A stretch of DNA of 64,000 nt from Bufo bufo (GCF_905171765.1 NC_053391.1:110148644-110212643), one strand, 5' to 3'; counted from the first letter of the stretch, positions 29,225-40,690 are shown. Program-made: numbers and translations. Notes: generated by a model not told the origin, from the sequence alone.

Positions 29225-32060
29225 ATGTTGAAAAGCCTTTAGTGGCTTATATCTTTTCAAACAAGAAAAGTATATACGCAGTTCACTTCTGCAATTATAT
29301 GTGTTGAAAGAGTACAGAAAGTAAAAATATACACACTTCATTGGCGCACTTATTTGTGGCTAAAGCGTTTAGTGGCCTATTTCATTATAGAAAGAAAAAA
29401 ATATACACACTGACTGGTGCAGTTATTTCTGCTGAAAGCGTTTACTGGCCTATTTCAGTACAAAAAGAAAAATATATTCTCAGTTCACGTCGGCGTTTAT
29501 ATGTGTTGAAAGCATGGCTGGGAGTCAGCAGGGTGGCAGCAGTGGGAGGTTGGGAGCCAAGCGTGCCCGGTGTAGAACATCTGCTTTGCAGCAGCCTACC
29601 TGCCCGGGAAGTAGTCATGCAGGGGTTCACAGAAGTAGCGGCGGTATATATGTGTTATTTTTAGAGTTGAGCGAACACCTAGATGTTCGGGTTCGGGGAG
29701 TTCGGCCAAACTTTAAAAAAAAGTTCGGGTTCGGGACCTGAACTTGATCCGAACTTGGACCCGAACCCGAACCCCATTAAAGTCAATGGGGACCCGAACC
29801 TTCACTTTATTATTTTCTGTTATAACATGGTTATAACGGAAAATAATAGTATTAGCTTTTTCAGTTCTGAGTTTTCACGATTGTGAAAACTCAGATCCGA
29901 CAGTATATTCTAATACAGAGGTGTTCCCATGGTAATGGGGACACTTCAAGTTAGAATATACTAAGAACTGTGTACATAACTGCCTCCTGCTGCCTGGCAG
30001 CACCCGATCTCTTACAGGGGGCTGTGATCCGCACAATTAACCCCTCAGGTGCCGCACCTGAGGGGTTATTTGTGCAGATCTCAGCCCCCTGTAAGAGATC
30101 GGGTGCTGCCAGGCAGCAGGGGCCAGACCCCCCTCGCTCCCCAGTATTAAAATCATTGGTGGCCAGTGTGGCCCCACTCCCTCCCTCCCTCCCCAGTATT
30201 AAAATCATTGGTGTCTAGTGCGGCCCCTCCCCTATTAAAATCATTGGTGTCCAGTGCGGCCTCCCCTCCCCTCTAATTAAAATCATTGGTTAACAACCCC
30301 CTCCCCCCCATCATTGGTGGCAGCGGAGCGGCAGTTCCGATCGGAGTCCCAGTTTAATCACTGGGGCTCCGATCGGTTACCATGGCAGCCAGGACGCTAC
30401 TGCAGTCCTGGCTGCCATGGTTACTTAGCTCTTTTAGCAGCATTATACTTACTTGTGCTGTCTGTGGCCGGCCGGGCGCTCCTCCTACTGGTAAGTGACA
30501 GGTCTGTGCTATAAGCAATGCGCCGCACAGACCTTTCACTTACCAGTAGGAGGAGCACCGGCCGGCCACAGACAGCGCATGTAAGTATAATGCTGCTAAA
30601 AGTGCTAAGTAACCATGGCAGCCAGGACTGCAGTAGCGTCCTGGCTGCCATGGTAACCGATCGGAGCCGCAGCGATTAAACTGGGACTCCGATCAGAACT
30701 GCTGTTCTGCTGCCATCAATGATGGGGGGGGGTTTTCTTAACCAATGATTTTAATAGGGGGTGGGTGGGGGTGGGGGGGCCGCACTAGCCACCAATGATT
30801 TTAATAGGGGGTGGGGGGACCGCACTAGCCACCAATAATTTTAATAGGAGGGGGCCGCACTGGTGACCAATGATTTTAATACTGGGGAGGGAGGGAGGGG
30901 GGGCCGCACTGGCCACCAATGATTTTAATACTGAGGAGGGAGGGGAGTCTGGCCCCCTGCTGCCTGGAAGCACCTGATCTCTTACAGGGGGCTGTGATCC
31001 GCACAATTAACCCCTCAGTTGCGGCAAATGAGGGGTTAATTGTGCAGATCACAGCCCCCTGTAAGAGATCAGGTGCTGCCAGGCAGCAGGGGACCGTTAT
31101 GTCCACAGTTCTCTTGAAGCATCCCCATCACTATGGGAACGCCTCTGTGTTAGAATATACTGTCGGATATGAGTTTTCACGATCTAACTCAAATCCGATG
31201 GTATATTCTAACATAGAGGCGTTCCCATGGTGATGGGGATGCTTCAAGTTAAAATATACCATCGGATTGGAGAAAACTCCGATCCGATGGTATATTAATA
31301 TTACCCGAACACCGAACCTGAACCCGAAATTTTACTGAAAGGTTCGGGTTCGGGTGCGGAACACCGTAAAGTTCGGTACGAACCCGAACTTTACAGTTCG
31401 GGTTCGCTCAACCCTAGTTATTTTGTATTTTAGTACAAAGAGAAAATATATTCTCAGTTCACTTCGGCGGTTATTTGTGTTGAAAGCGTTTAGTGGCCTA
31501 TTTCAGTACAAAAAGAAAAAAACATTCTCAGTTCACGGCGGCAGTGGTTATATGTCTTGAAATCGTTTAGTGGCCTATTTCAGTACAAAAAGAAAAATAT
31601 ATTCTCAGTTCACGTCGGCAGCGGTTATATGTCTTGAAAGCGTTTAGTGGCCTATTTCAATACAAAAAGAAAAATATATTCTCAGTTAACTTCTGCAGTT
31701 ATTTGTGGCAAAAGCGTTTACTGGCCTATGTCAGTACAGAAAGAAAAAATATTCGCACTTCACTGGTGCACTTATTTGTGGCAAAAGCGTTTAGTGGCCT
31801 ATTTCAGTACAGAATGAAAACTATACGCATTTCACTTCTGCAGTTATTATTATTTCAGTACAGCGTTCACTTTTGCAGTTATATGTGGTAAAACCTTTTG
31901 TGACGTATTTCGGTCGAAAAACAAAATGTATTCAGCATTCAGTACTGCATTTATATGCAGTAAAATTTTTATAGAAGTATTTCGGTCGAAAAACAACATT
32001 TGTTTCAGCAGTCAGGGTTGCAGTTATATGCGGTAAAATCTTTAGTGACGTAAGTGATGA
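29225..32060. repeat. 75-bp tandem repeat split by a nested element
   Basis: Units contain GAAAGCGTTTAGTGGCCTAT then TTCAGTACAAAAAGAAAAATAT and TCAGTTCAC. Starts of GCGTTT fall near 29365, 29438, 31486, 31564, 31640, 31714 and 31788, a period of 73-78 bp. The nested element 29662-31416 separates two to three units from the other six or more. Units decay towards 32050. Confidence 0.85.
29662..31416. mobile_element. Nested hAT-like element with palindromic core, 1.76 kb
   Basis: GTTATTTT flanks both sides (29654-29661 and 31417-31424). Ends are TAGAGTTGAGCGAACA and the complement TTCGCTCAACCCTA. Subterminal GGTTCGGG/CCCGAACC words are followed by a palindromic core (about 29870-31280). The core carries the same blocks as 13180-14610: GTATATTCTAA, CCCCTGCTGCCTGGCAG, CAATTAACCCCTCAG, ATTGGTGGCCAGTG and CTCCTCCTACTGGTAAGTGA. 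No coding capacity. Confidence 0.92.
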
Positions 32061-32469
32061 ACTTCACGACTCTTCAGGGCTCAAAGCTATCTTGAGTCCT
32101 TGACGCTTTGTCTTCTCATTGTCTGTTGCTACTAGAGGCCTGTTCATGCCAGGTAGGTTCCCCTAGAAGTATCTGGGTCGATCTCCAGGTAGAGAGAAGT
32201 TGTTTTTTGGAATGCTTTCTCCATCATAACCACATTGTTGAATAAACTGAAGACTGGCGGATTCTCTCCTGTCTTTGGCAACACTTAATTTTTATTATTA
32301 CATTTATTAAATATTGAATATTAAATTGAAGCAAAACTTGATAAAAAATATAGGAAAGTAAACTTAAATTTGGCTATATATTATCCCAATCTTCGAGGGA
32401 AATTCACAGACAATCAATTTGCCAAGCCTTTTGTGCCGGAGAACGTGTATTATTAAATCGTGTTTTAAG
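32061..32469. other. Interior of the 6.27-kb element
   Basis: Contains GTTGCTACTAGAGGCCTGTT and a CATTGTTGAATAAACTG stretch but no open frame of note and no repeat family I can name. Confidence 0.35.
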
Positions 32470-33053
32470 TAGTGATGAGCGGCAGTGGCTATATTCAAAT
32501 TCGCAATATTAAAAAAATATTTTGTAGGATATTCGTCATATATTTGCGAATTTCAAGAATTCTAGATTATTTTTTTGAATGCGATAAATCGGCAATGTAA
32601 AAATCGCGTAATGCAAATTCATAACGCGAAATACAGGCGTGGGTCACTTTGGCTACATTTTTCAAGCTGGTATAAGTTTCCTGAGACTGAAGAAAATGGT
32701 TGGCACGGCAGAACATTAAAATAGCTTTATATGCAGATAGTCAAGTGCTCCAATATATTCGCGATTGCGCTAATCGGCAGTGATTAAAATATTTTTTCTC
32801 ACTACGTGCATTTTTTGCAGGTCTGACTACAGATTACTGATTGGTGCACTAAGTATTGTTGTGAACTTGACATTGCTTCCTTCTCATTGGCCCACAAGCA
32901 AGAAGCAGAGAGGAATCATATGTTCAGATGGAAAAAAATGTTGAATATTTGATATAACGAATATATAGCACTATATTCAAAATATTCGCAAATTCTCAAA
33001 GTCGTGATATTTGCGATAAAAATTTGCTATTTGAATATTCGTGCTCAACACTA
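32470..33053. mobile_element. Nested hAT-like MITE (AATATTCG type), 584 bp
   Basis: Flanked by GTTTTAAG (32462-32469) and GTCTTAAG (33054-33061), an 8-bp duplication with one mismatch. Left end TAGTGATGAGCGG, right end the complement of TAGTGTTGAGCACGAATATT. Interior words match 26122-26560. Confidence 0.8.
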
Positions 33054-33114
33054 GTCTTAAGCAACGCTTTATAAAGTTGAGAAATTTTAACCTTTTGTTC
33101 TGTCCCATATTCCC

Positions 33115-34085
33115 TATAAATGAATAGACAAAGCGGCCACTCTGGCCTCCTCATGCTGCTGCCACCTCCACAATCTCGATGTCGTGCCACTCTGTGGCCC
33201 CCTCATGCTGCTGCCACCTCTACAATCTCTCGTCATCGTGCCACTCTGTGGGCTCCTCATGCTATGGCCTTCTCATGCTGCTGCCACATCTACACTATGT
33301 CACCTTGCCACTCTGTGGTCTCCTGATGCTGCCTCCACCTCCACACTATGTCACCTTGCCACTCTGTGGTCTCCTAATGCTGCCGCCACCTCCACACTCT
33401 GTCATTGTGCCTCTCTGTGGCCTCCTCCTGATGCTGCCGCCACCTCCAGACTCTGTCATTGTGCCACTCGATGGCCTTCTCCTGATGCTGCTAATGCTGC
33501 TGCTGCCACCTCCAGACTCTGTCATTGTGCCATTCGGTGGCTTCCTCATATTGCTGCCACCTCCACACTCTGTCATTGTGCCACTCGGTGGCCTCCTTAT
33601 ACTGCTGCAAACTCCAGACTCTGTCATTGTGCCACTCTGTGGCCTCCTGATGCTGCCATCACCTCCACACTGTCATTGTGCCACTCTGTGGACTCCTCAT
33701 GCTGCCACCACCTCTAGACACTGTCATTGTGCCACTCGATGGCCTTCTCCTGATGCTGCTAATGCTGCTGCCGCCACCTCCAGACTCTGTCATTGTGCCA
33801 TTCGGTGGCTTCCTCATACTGCTGCCACCTCCACACTCTGTCATTGTGCCACTCGGTGGCCTCCTTATACTGCTGCAAACTCCAGACTCTGTCATTGTGC
33901 CACTCTGTGGCCTCCTGATGCTGCCATCACCTCCACACTGTCATTGTGCCACTCTGTGGTCTCCTCATGCTGCCACCACCTCTAGACTCTGTCATTGTGC
34001 CACTATGTGGCCTCCTGATGCTGCCCCAACCTCTAGACCCTGTCATTGGGCCACACTGTGGTCTCCTCATGCTGTTCCCTCCCTC
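33115..34085. repeat. Minisatellite, 50-66-bp unit with higher-order duplication
   Basis: Units contain CTGTCATTGTGCCACTCTGT then GGCCTCCT.ATGCTGCC..CACCTCCA. About fifteen copies. A block of roughly 265 bp (starting at CGATGGCCTTCTCCTGATGC near 33468 and again near 33736) is duplicated as a unit. Because the period is often a multiple of three, long frames stay open on both strands (33179-33985 plus; 33346-33627 and 33659-33895 minus). I regard these as artefacts. Confidence 0.9.
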
Positions 34086-34972
34086 CCTACTTCATGACTG
34101 GGCCACTATTTTGCCTTTTGGCCTGGCTGACATCATCATTTGTTTTACACTTCTTCTGATCTATCAGAAGGAAGGAAAAATGAGACGCACAACGGATCCT
34201 GTCTGTGTAACAGCTGTAAGGCCTGTATGGTCCCATTAGATTTGGCTTATGATTTGGTAGCCAAAAGCAGGAATGGGTACAAAACACAGAAGACATGCAA
34301 ATATTCTATTCACATGTCTCTCTGTTTTAGATACAGTCGTGTTTTTTTTGGGCATTAGCTTTACTGATGGATTATTGAGCAAATGCTGACCAAGTGAAGG
34401 CGTATTCTCCACAGACAGGATCCGTTTTTTGCGGGTTATTGTTCTGACGGATCAGAGGAAGGGCAAATTAATCAGTGACTTCAACACAAACTTACTGCTG
34501 ACACCCTCTCCACTCTGTTGGGGGGGGGGGCTCTACTTGTATAAGTGTTTAATAGAACAGGTTCAGATAACATGTATGTGGAATCAGCTGGTGACGGTGT
34601 AAAATGAATGCGCTTCTTCTTGGCACTAACATCGACCTGTAAGGTTGAGTTCATACTTGAGTTATTTGGTCATTTTTGGCCCCGTGACTGCCCTAATAAG
34701 TGAAGTGTGCAGTGATTCTAAGAGCGACGTCTGTCATCTGCATGTCATATGGACTCACAGTGTTATTTCACTACCAAAGCAGACTCCCTATGCGTGTTAC
34801 TACAAGGCACAGTGTTCTACACCACTATAAAGGCTCTTAGCAGCCAGAAAATAGCTGTTTTTAAAAGTAATTTGCCGCAAATATATTCAAATCGAACCGA
34901 AAAATTTCCCCGAAAAATTCGGCAAACTGGCGAATTGAATTTTTTTAAAATTCGCTTATCTCTAGTTATGAC

Positions 34973-35324
34973 CACCCTGCAATCCAGCAGCAGTGGCCAT
35001 GCTTGCACACCATAGTAAAAAGTGCTAGCCTCTCAGGTTGCTGGGACCGTAACAGGCACATAGCATCCTTAAACATTCTTCTGACCAATTCAATAACATT
35101 TTTAAAGGCAAAGCCTAAGACTCCATTCACATTTGCATTTGCTGTGCTGGATTTGTCTCATTATGGATACCAAAGGTGCTGCATGGTGCCTATTGTATCC
35201 CATAGAATATAGAACTTTTTCTGGCAAACATGATGCAGTCTGTGAATGAGGTTTCTGGATGAAGCACCTAACATAGCACAAACTGTGTGAACCAACACTA
35301 AAACCCCTTGATAATGTAGTGGAC
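34973..35324. other. Unassigned sequence
   Basis: No gene seen. AAGACTCCATTCACATTTGC near 35118 resembles the start of other MITEs but has no partner. Confidence 0.35.
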
Positions 35325-35326
35325 TA

Positions 35327-36368
35327 CACTCACCTAAAGAATTATTAGGAACACCATACTAATACGGTGTTGGACCCCCTTTTGCCTTCAGAACTGCCTT
35401 AATTCTGCGTGGCATTGATTCAACAAGGTGCTGATAGCATTCTTTAGAAATGTTGGTCCATATTGATAGGATAGCATCTTGCAGTTGATGGAGATTTAAG
35501 GGATGCACATCCAGGGCACTAAGCTCCCGTTCCACTACATCCCAAAGATGCTCTATTGGGTTGAGATCTGGTGACTGGGGGGGCCATTTTAGTACAGTGA
35601 ACTCATTGTCATGTTCAAGAAACCAATTTGAAATGATTCGAGCTTTGTGACATGGTGCATTATTCTGCTGGAAGTAGCCATCAGAGGATGGATACATGTT
35701 CTCATTCTGTTTACGCCAAATTCGGACTCTACCATTTGAATGTCTCAACAGAAATCGAGACTCATCAGACCAGGCAACATTTTTCAGGTCTTCAACAGTC
35801 CAATTTTGGTGAGCTCGTGCAAATTGTAGCCTCTTTTTCCTATTTGTAGTGGAGATGAGTGGTACCCGGTGGGGTCTTCTGCTGTTGTAGCCCATCCGCC
35901 TCAAGGTTGTGCGTGTTGTGGCTTCACAAATGCTTTGCTGCATACCTCGGTTGTAACGAGTGGTTATTTCAGTCAACGTTGCTCTTCTATCAGCTTGAAT
36001 CAGTCGGCCCATTCTCCTCTGACCTCTAGCATCAACAAGGCATTTTCGCCCACAGGACTGCCGCATACTGGATGTTTTTCCCTTTTTACAACATTCTTTG
36101 TAAACCCTAGAAATGGTTGTGCGTGAAAATCCCAGTAACTGAGCAGATTGTGAAATACTCAGACCGGCCCGTCTGGCACCAACAACCATGCCACGCTTAA
36201 AATTGCTTAAATAACCTTTCTTTCCCATTCTGACATTCAGTTTGGAGTTCAGGAGATTGTCTTGACCAGGACCACACCCCTAAAAGCAACTGCCATGTGA
36301 TTGGTTGACTAGATAATTGCATTAATGAGAAATAGAACAGGTGCTCCTAACAATTCTTTAGGTGAGTG
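35327..36368 (-). mobile_element. Tc1/mariner element, 1.04 kb, internally deleted
   Basis: Ends CACTCACCTAAAGAATTATT and the complement of CACTCACCTAAAGAATTGTT are flanked by TA at 35325-35326 and 36369-36370. It carries one uninterrupted but shortened transposase frame on the minus strand. Confidence 0.95.
35359..36228 (-). CDS. Tc1 transposase, internally deleted (289 aa)
   Basis: DNA transposase of the Tc1 group. Residues about 1-110 form the paired DNA-binding domain (MGKKGYLSNFKRGMVVGARR; SICEATTRTTLRRMGYNSRR). The first catalytic Asp is in VAWSDESRFLL near residue 155. After NENM the frame jumps to YPSSDGYFQQ, lacking roughly 50 residues that hold the family's MVWG region; full-length relatives have about 340 residues. 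The second catalytic Asp (FQQDNAPCH in the family) is Asn here (FQQNNAPCH). The final Glu is kept in SPDLNPIEHLWD. The frame is open from start to stop but the enzyme should be inactive. Start chosen at the usual MGKK. Confidence 0.9.
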   Translation of the reverse strand: MGKKGYLSNFKRGMVVGARRAGLSISQSAQLLGFSRTTISRVYKECCKKGKTSSMRQSCGRKCLVDARGQRRMGRLIQADRRATLTEITTRYNRGMQQSICEATTRTTLRRMGYNSRRPHRVPLISTTNRKKRLQFARAHQNWTVEDLKNVAWSDESRFLLRHSNGRVRIWRKQNENMYPSSDGYFQQNNAPCHKARIISNWFLEHDNEFTVLKWPPQSPDLNPIEHLWDVVERELSALDVHPLNLHQLQDAILSIWTNISKECYQHLVESMPRRIKAVLKAKGGPTPY

Positions 36369-36651
36369 TATATCTAGTTGTAATTGTTGCTCTTCCTTTC
36401 AGGATTCCTATTCTCTCTCTGTCCCTGGCACAGTATTATGGTAGAGTATTACAACTGCATTATGAGAAAACAGCTGATATGTATCTAGTGGAACATATGA
36501 AGTGACATAAAGTTGATGACAGCTGGCTGAAAGCCATGAGCATGACTATGTCAGATGGTCATCAGTCCTGTATACTAGACAAATATCAATGTATTATCAT
36601 CTTTCTATTTGACACTTAAAATATCACAAAAGGGCATTGATCGTTTACAAC

Positions 36652-36900
36652 TAGAGATGAGCGAATCGAAGCTGATGAAGTGGAATTCGATCCGAATTTC
36701 TGGAAAAATTTGATTTACAACTAATGCAAATTTCCTTGAGCTTCGTGGTAACGAATCGACATATTTCCTAAAATGGCGGCTACACATGTGGGGACATGGG
36801 GCAAGGAATTCTGGGAAGGCGAGATGACCCATAATGCCATGCATGCAGCCAATTTAGAGTTGCATAAACTGTGTGTCAGTCTTCAGGATTTTCTGCATGC
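36652..36900. mobile_element. Left-end fragment of GAGATGAGCGAAT-type hAT-like element
   Basis: TAGAGATGAGCGAATCGAAG opens the segment, followed by AATTCGATCCGAATTTC, CTAAAATGGCGGCTAC and GCCATGCATGCAGCCAAT. These blocks match 28695-28890. No right end; the copy is truncated. Confidence 0.7.
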
Positions 36901-38525
36901 TCCTGAAACAGTCTTGTATAAATCTTGCAGAGAACCCAGTTTTATAGGCCCCTTCACACATTACTGTATTGTCGACCAAACTCACCTTTTGTGTAGGAAC
37001 TGTCTGATTCTCTAATGTGTATGGGGAGCTGGTGAAAGACATATATGATAGGGGAGAAAATGTTCTGTAAATTACATTTTTGCCCAACCCTTTATTTCTA
37101 TTATGAGATATGCTGCCAGAGGTTTCTGGTATTGGCTTTCTTGTTTTCCCTCATCGAAAACACATACATGCTTAGCCAAACCAAGTGTGTATGTGTATGG
37201 TGGAGTTTAGAGAAATAGTTCAGTACATAGCCATTGAAGGTGTGTGCATACATTTAATTTCCTACTGATCTGTTTAATTTTATGCTGGCGAGTTGCTAAG
37301 AGGGTGCAGCTTGACAATCATTTGATTGCTGCCATCTTGATTGCAATGGTTGCAGATCAGTTTAATTGGCAGCAGGGAACACTGAAATGGGGTGTTCAGG
37401 CTAGACATGAGGATGCTTGACTCTTCCTAGGTTAGTGCCCATAAGAGTAGGATGTTATAGAAAGTATTTTAAAAGTATCCAATCCCCTTTAAAGATGTAC
37501 CAATTTTATCAAACAATATGTCAGGTTTGATAAATTTGGTGCCAATTTCTGCAGTGCAGTCTCAAAGCAAGACTTTCTGCAAAACGTTTGCTCATTTTAA
37601 TTTCCCATTATTGACTTACATGCGATGATTGATGCTAGCTACTCTTCAGTTTTACAGGATGAGAACACACATAATAAAAGTCTTTACACAGTCTTATGAG
37701 AAAAATAAAGTTCTCCAAACCATAAGTCCCCATTCACACAGAGTTTTTATGCCAGCAGAATTTGGTGCAGATGCCATGCCGAAAAGCCGTTGGCAAAAAC
37801 ACTCAATTTACGTCTCATTGTTTTAAACGGGGGGCCATGCAGAACATCATGTGGCCACAGTTTATAGCCATGACTACACAATGAAAGTCCATGTCTTTTC
37901 GTGACACAGTGTCTGGACAGGTGTCTGCTTGCAATTTCATTTAATAGAGAATGGTGTAACTAGCACATTTCTAAATACTTTTATTTAAAAATATACCTGC
38001 ATCCACCTGAAAAACATTGTAAAGTCATGACCACTAGGAGTCTCACTTCCTCCTAATTTATAGCCCACTGCCTGTTGTCAGGCAAGATCCGTCACTAGTA
38101 ACAGAGACTCAGAAGATGGCAGGAAATGGAGGCTTGTCAGAGCTAGCTTACATCCTGATAAAAGAACTGCTTCTACACTGCTTCTGAACATCACAGGAGC
38201 CTCCTATCTTTCGGTTTGATTTCCCCCTCCTTATCTGTTAGGTGAGCTCTGGAGTTGAAAAAAAAAACATAGTGGGAAGTAAGACAAAGGACATCAAACC
38301 AGGACAGTCCTAGCAGATTCTATAGAAGGGAGATGCCATCTGCTTATGAAAGAAATCCATCCAGCTTTGCAGCGGAAACGGAATAATATGGCTGAAAAAT
38401 ACATTAAGGAAGCCAAAAAAAAGAACTTTTGCTTCAAAGATATGATTGTATAAGGAAGCACAGCCAGTATGCAAACTTGTTTTGCAAACTCAGATATGAT
38501 TTAAGCTTCATTCAGTGGTGTTAAA
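36901..38525. other. Unassigned, probably mostly unique sequence
   Basis: The longest stretch in the window without a recognised element. No convincing exon: the open frames (for example 36773-37015 plus, 37629-37826 plus) are short and without domains. AAGTCCCCATTCACACAGAG at 37725 may be a MITE start. Confidence 0.4.
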
Positions 38526-38655
38526 TAGTGTTGATCGAGCACTAAAGTGCCCAGGTGCTCTGGTGCTCGAGTAGAACACTTTGGGATGTCCGGTTCTACA
38601 GAGCACCCGAGCACAATGGAAGTCAATGGGAGAACCAGAGCATTAAAATTTAATT

Positions 38656-38693
<38 letters not shown>

Positions 38694-38695
38694 TT
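38526..38695. mobile_element. TAGTGTTGATCGAGCA-type MITE fragment ending in (TA)n
   Basis: TAGTGTTGATCGAGCACTAA at the start, then GAGCACCCGAGCACAATGGA and AGTCAATGGGAGAACC. These match the unit at 40496. It breaks off in a TA microsatellite. Confidence 0.65.
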
Positions 38696-38799
38696 GGCTA
38701 TAATATATTTACATATATTATTATATATTTAGAATATATTTGCTTTTTTTTACTCGGAAATTGGCAAGGAAATGATCACGTAATATGCGAATATTATGC

Positions 38800-39418
38800 A
38801 ATCAATAAAGGCGTGCGTCAAAAATGAATATATAGCACTATAGAATTTAGTGCTGTATATTAGTTTTTAGAATATTTGTCATTTTTTCTATCTGAACACA
38901 TGTTTCCTCCCTGCTTCTTGCTTGTGGGCCAATGAATCATTGGCCAACAAGCATCTTAAGCAGAGAGGAATCATGACTTCAGATGGAAAAAAATGACGAA
39001 TATTCTAAAAAATGAATATATAGTACTATATTCATCTGGACAAAGGCTCCATTGAGAGAGCTGAAACGTTGCTGTCTGATGGGTGAATAAACCGTCCATC
39101 TTTTTCACTACAAATTTGGAGTGCTGCCTTTTCTCTTCATACTATATTCAATATAGTGCTATATATTTGTTTTTTAGAATATTCATCATTTTTTTCCATC
39201 TGAAGTGAACAGCGTTCAGTGTTCACTGCAGATGGAATTGCAAAACAATTCCTCATTGGCCCACAGAAGAAGCAGGGAGGAATCATGTATTCAGATGGAA
39301 AAAATAACAAATATTCGATATAACAAATATATAGCACTATATTCTAAATATTCTCAAATTCTCGAAGTGGCAATATTCGAGATAAAAATTTGCTTTTCGA
39401 ATATTCGTGCTCAACACT
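38800..39418. mobile_element. AATATTCG-type hAT-like MITE with Penelope-type insert
   Basis: The right end is the complement of TAGTGTTGAGCACGAATATT (to 39418). Interior blocks TTTTCCATCTGAA and CCCTGCTTCTTGCTTG match 26122-26560 and 32470-33053. The stretch 39035-39140 does not belong to the family and has the layout of a Penelope-type terminus (CTGGACAAAGGCTC, GAGAGCTGAAACG, GTGAATAAACC, TTTGGAGTGCTG). The left boundary is unclear. Confidence 0.6.
39035..39140 (+). mobile_element. Penelope-type terminus with hammerhead-like remnant
   Basis: A GCTC/GAGC helix at 39055-39072 precedes TGAAACG where GAAAC is expected. GTGAATAAACC and GGAGTGCTGCC follow, as at 25560-25610. The CUGANGA side is degraded. 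Confidence 0.4.
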
Positions 39419-39514
39419 AATGTTAACCTACAGTTAAATATAAAATGATACTTCTGCTGTATAGGAATACTTACTATATGAGAAACTACTATGAGGTTTT
39501 TCTGACACAGTTTA

Positions 39515-39612
39515 TCATTCAGCTTTATAGCTGAATGGTTAAGGTTCTTGCTGCTAATGTAGAAGATTGTGAGTTCAAATCCTGGCAGAAAATTTTCAGA
39601 AATAGAGGCTAA
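39515..39612 (+). repeat. tRNA-like repeat module 5
   Basis: GCTTTATAGCTGAATGGTTAAG (A-box-like, diverged) and GTGAGTTCAAATCCTGG (B box), then TCAGAAATAGAGGCTAAATTAG. It leads directly into ACTGACTCGAGCACACGTG and the AGCATGCTTGATCAACCCTA end of the CGAGCA-type MITE. Confidence 0.65.
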
Positions 39613-39689
39613 ATTAGATTTAAATATACTGACTCGAGCACACGTGGTGTTCGGCCGAGCATGCTTGATCAACCCTAGTGTTATACTGT

Positions 39690-40379
39690 GATCAGGTCCA
39701 TTACAAAATCTGTGGTGTAATTTTACCCTAAGATTTTGTGTATAGGGCAGGTTTATATAATGGAAATATCTACCACAGACTTTGTGGCATAATTCTGAGA
39801 CTGACTCTTAGATTTCTGCTGTTTTACATCTGGAAACTATTAAATAATGCTAATCAGTCTGTGGTCACCTGTCTCCGTTTCTGTTTCTGTGTAGAAAGAA
39901 CATTAAAAAAGGACATGCCTTTCAGATTGGAGCAGAGTTCCCACTGAAAAGAAAAAAAGGCAGATTTTGTAAATAGGGTTGCTTTGGTGGCAAGCACTTG
40001 GATTTCTGCAAGTTTTATTCAGATGTATAGGACAGTTATATATTTTCTGCAGAAAATCTGCAGTGTGATATACCAAAAAGAGCTAAAAAAAAACCCTAAT
40101 TTTATATGATTTTATATTGATGAATTAATGAAGTTATGTGAATAATAAAAAGAGAACCCATGTGGATGTAATTACTTTCTCTCTACGGATAACAGAATTA
40201 ATAGCTTGATGTTTGTTGTTTTATACGCAAAAAAAGCAGATTGAAAAACAAATTAATTAGACTGTTGTACATTAATATCCAAGTATGGGAAATATTTCTC
40301 TTTAAAAGTCAATACTGTGATAGCTAAAGGACAGTTTCACCTTCATTTGGCGGTGTTTAGACAGTAGGATAGACTTACT
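39690..40379. other. Unassigned sequence
   Basis: AT-rich, with no recognised gene or repeat. The 69-codon frame at 39738-39947 lacks a domain. Confidence 0.35.
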
Positions 40380-40495
40380 ATTGTAACAGAGGAAGGCAAA
40401 AAAAACTCCCACGAGGTAGAAGCCAATTTTCCTCATTTGAGGGGAAAAAATTCCTTCCCGACTCCAATCAGGCAATCAGAATAACTCCCTGGTAG
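40380..40495 (+). mobile_element. CR1-like 3' UTR fragment
   Basis: GAGGTAGAAGCCAATTTTCC then AGGGGAAAAAATTCCTTCCC and GACTCCAATCAGGCAATCAG resemble the 3' untranslated part of amphibian CR1 LINEs (recalled knowledge). It is cut by the MITE at 40496. Confidence 0.35.
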
Positions 40496-40690
40496 TGTTG
40501 ATCGAGCACCAAAGTGATCGTGTGCTCTGGCCGAACACATCGGTATGTTCATGTGCTCTATCGAGCACCCGAGCACAATGAAAGTCAATGGGAGAACCCC
40601 AGGCACCCCCTGCTCGGAAGAGAAGAGGGTGTCTGGTTCACAAAAAAGAAGGTTAGAAATTGATGGAAACCCCATCAAAAGGGTTCGGAA
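40496..40690. mobile_element. TAGTGTTGATCGAGCA-type MITE fragment
   Basis: TAGTGTTGATCGAGCACCAA, GAGCACCCGAGCACAATGAA and GTCAATGGGAGAACCCC match 38526-38650. The right end is not clear. Confidence 0.6.

Larger units (their letters stand above)
28695..34964. mobile_element. Composite hAT-like element, 6.27 kb, exact 8-bp duplication
   Basis: GTTATGAC flanks both sides (28687-28694 and 34965-34972). The left end is TGGAGATAAGCGAAT and the right end the complement of TAGAGATAAGCGAAT. Inside are two complete nested hAT-like elements (29662-31416 and 32470-33053), a 75-bp tandem repeat and a 50-66-bp minisatellite. Removing the nested copies leaves about 3.9 kb. No transposase catalytic domain is visible. 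A GC-richer frame, MAGSQQGGSSGRLGAKRARC (from 29514), occurs just before the first nested element and could be a remnant of an N-terminal exon. Related single ends lie at 36652 and 62341. Confidence 0.85.

Noticed and set aside
33179..33985. 268-codon open frame rich in Cys, His, Leu and Pro
   Set aside because: It is a direct translation of a DNA minisatellite; shifted and opposite-strand frames are equally open and no domain or start context supports a gene.
36901..38525. Host exon in the longest repeat-free stretch
   Set aside because: Open frames are under 90 codons, lack domains and have no convincing splice signals on both sides.
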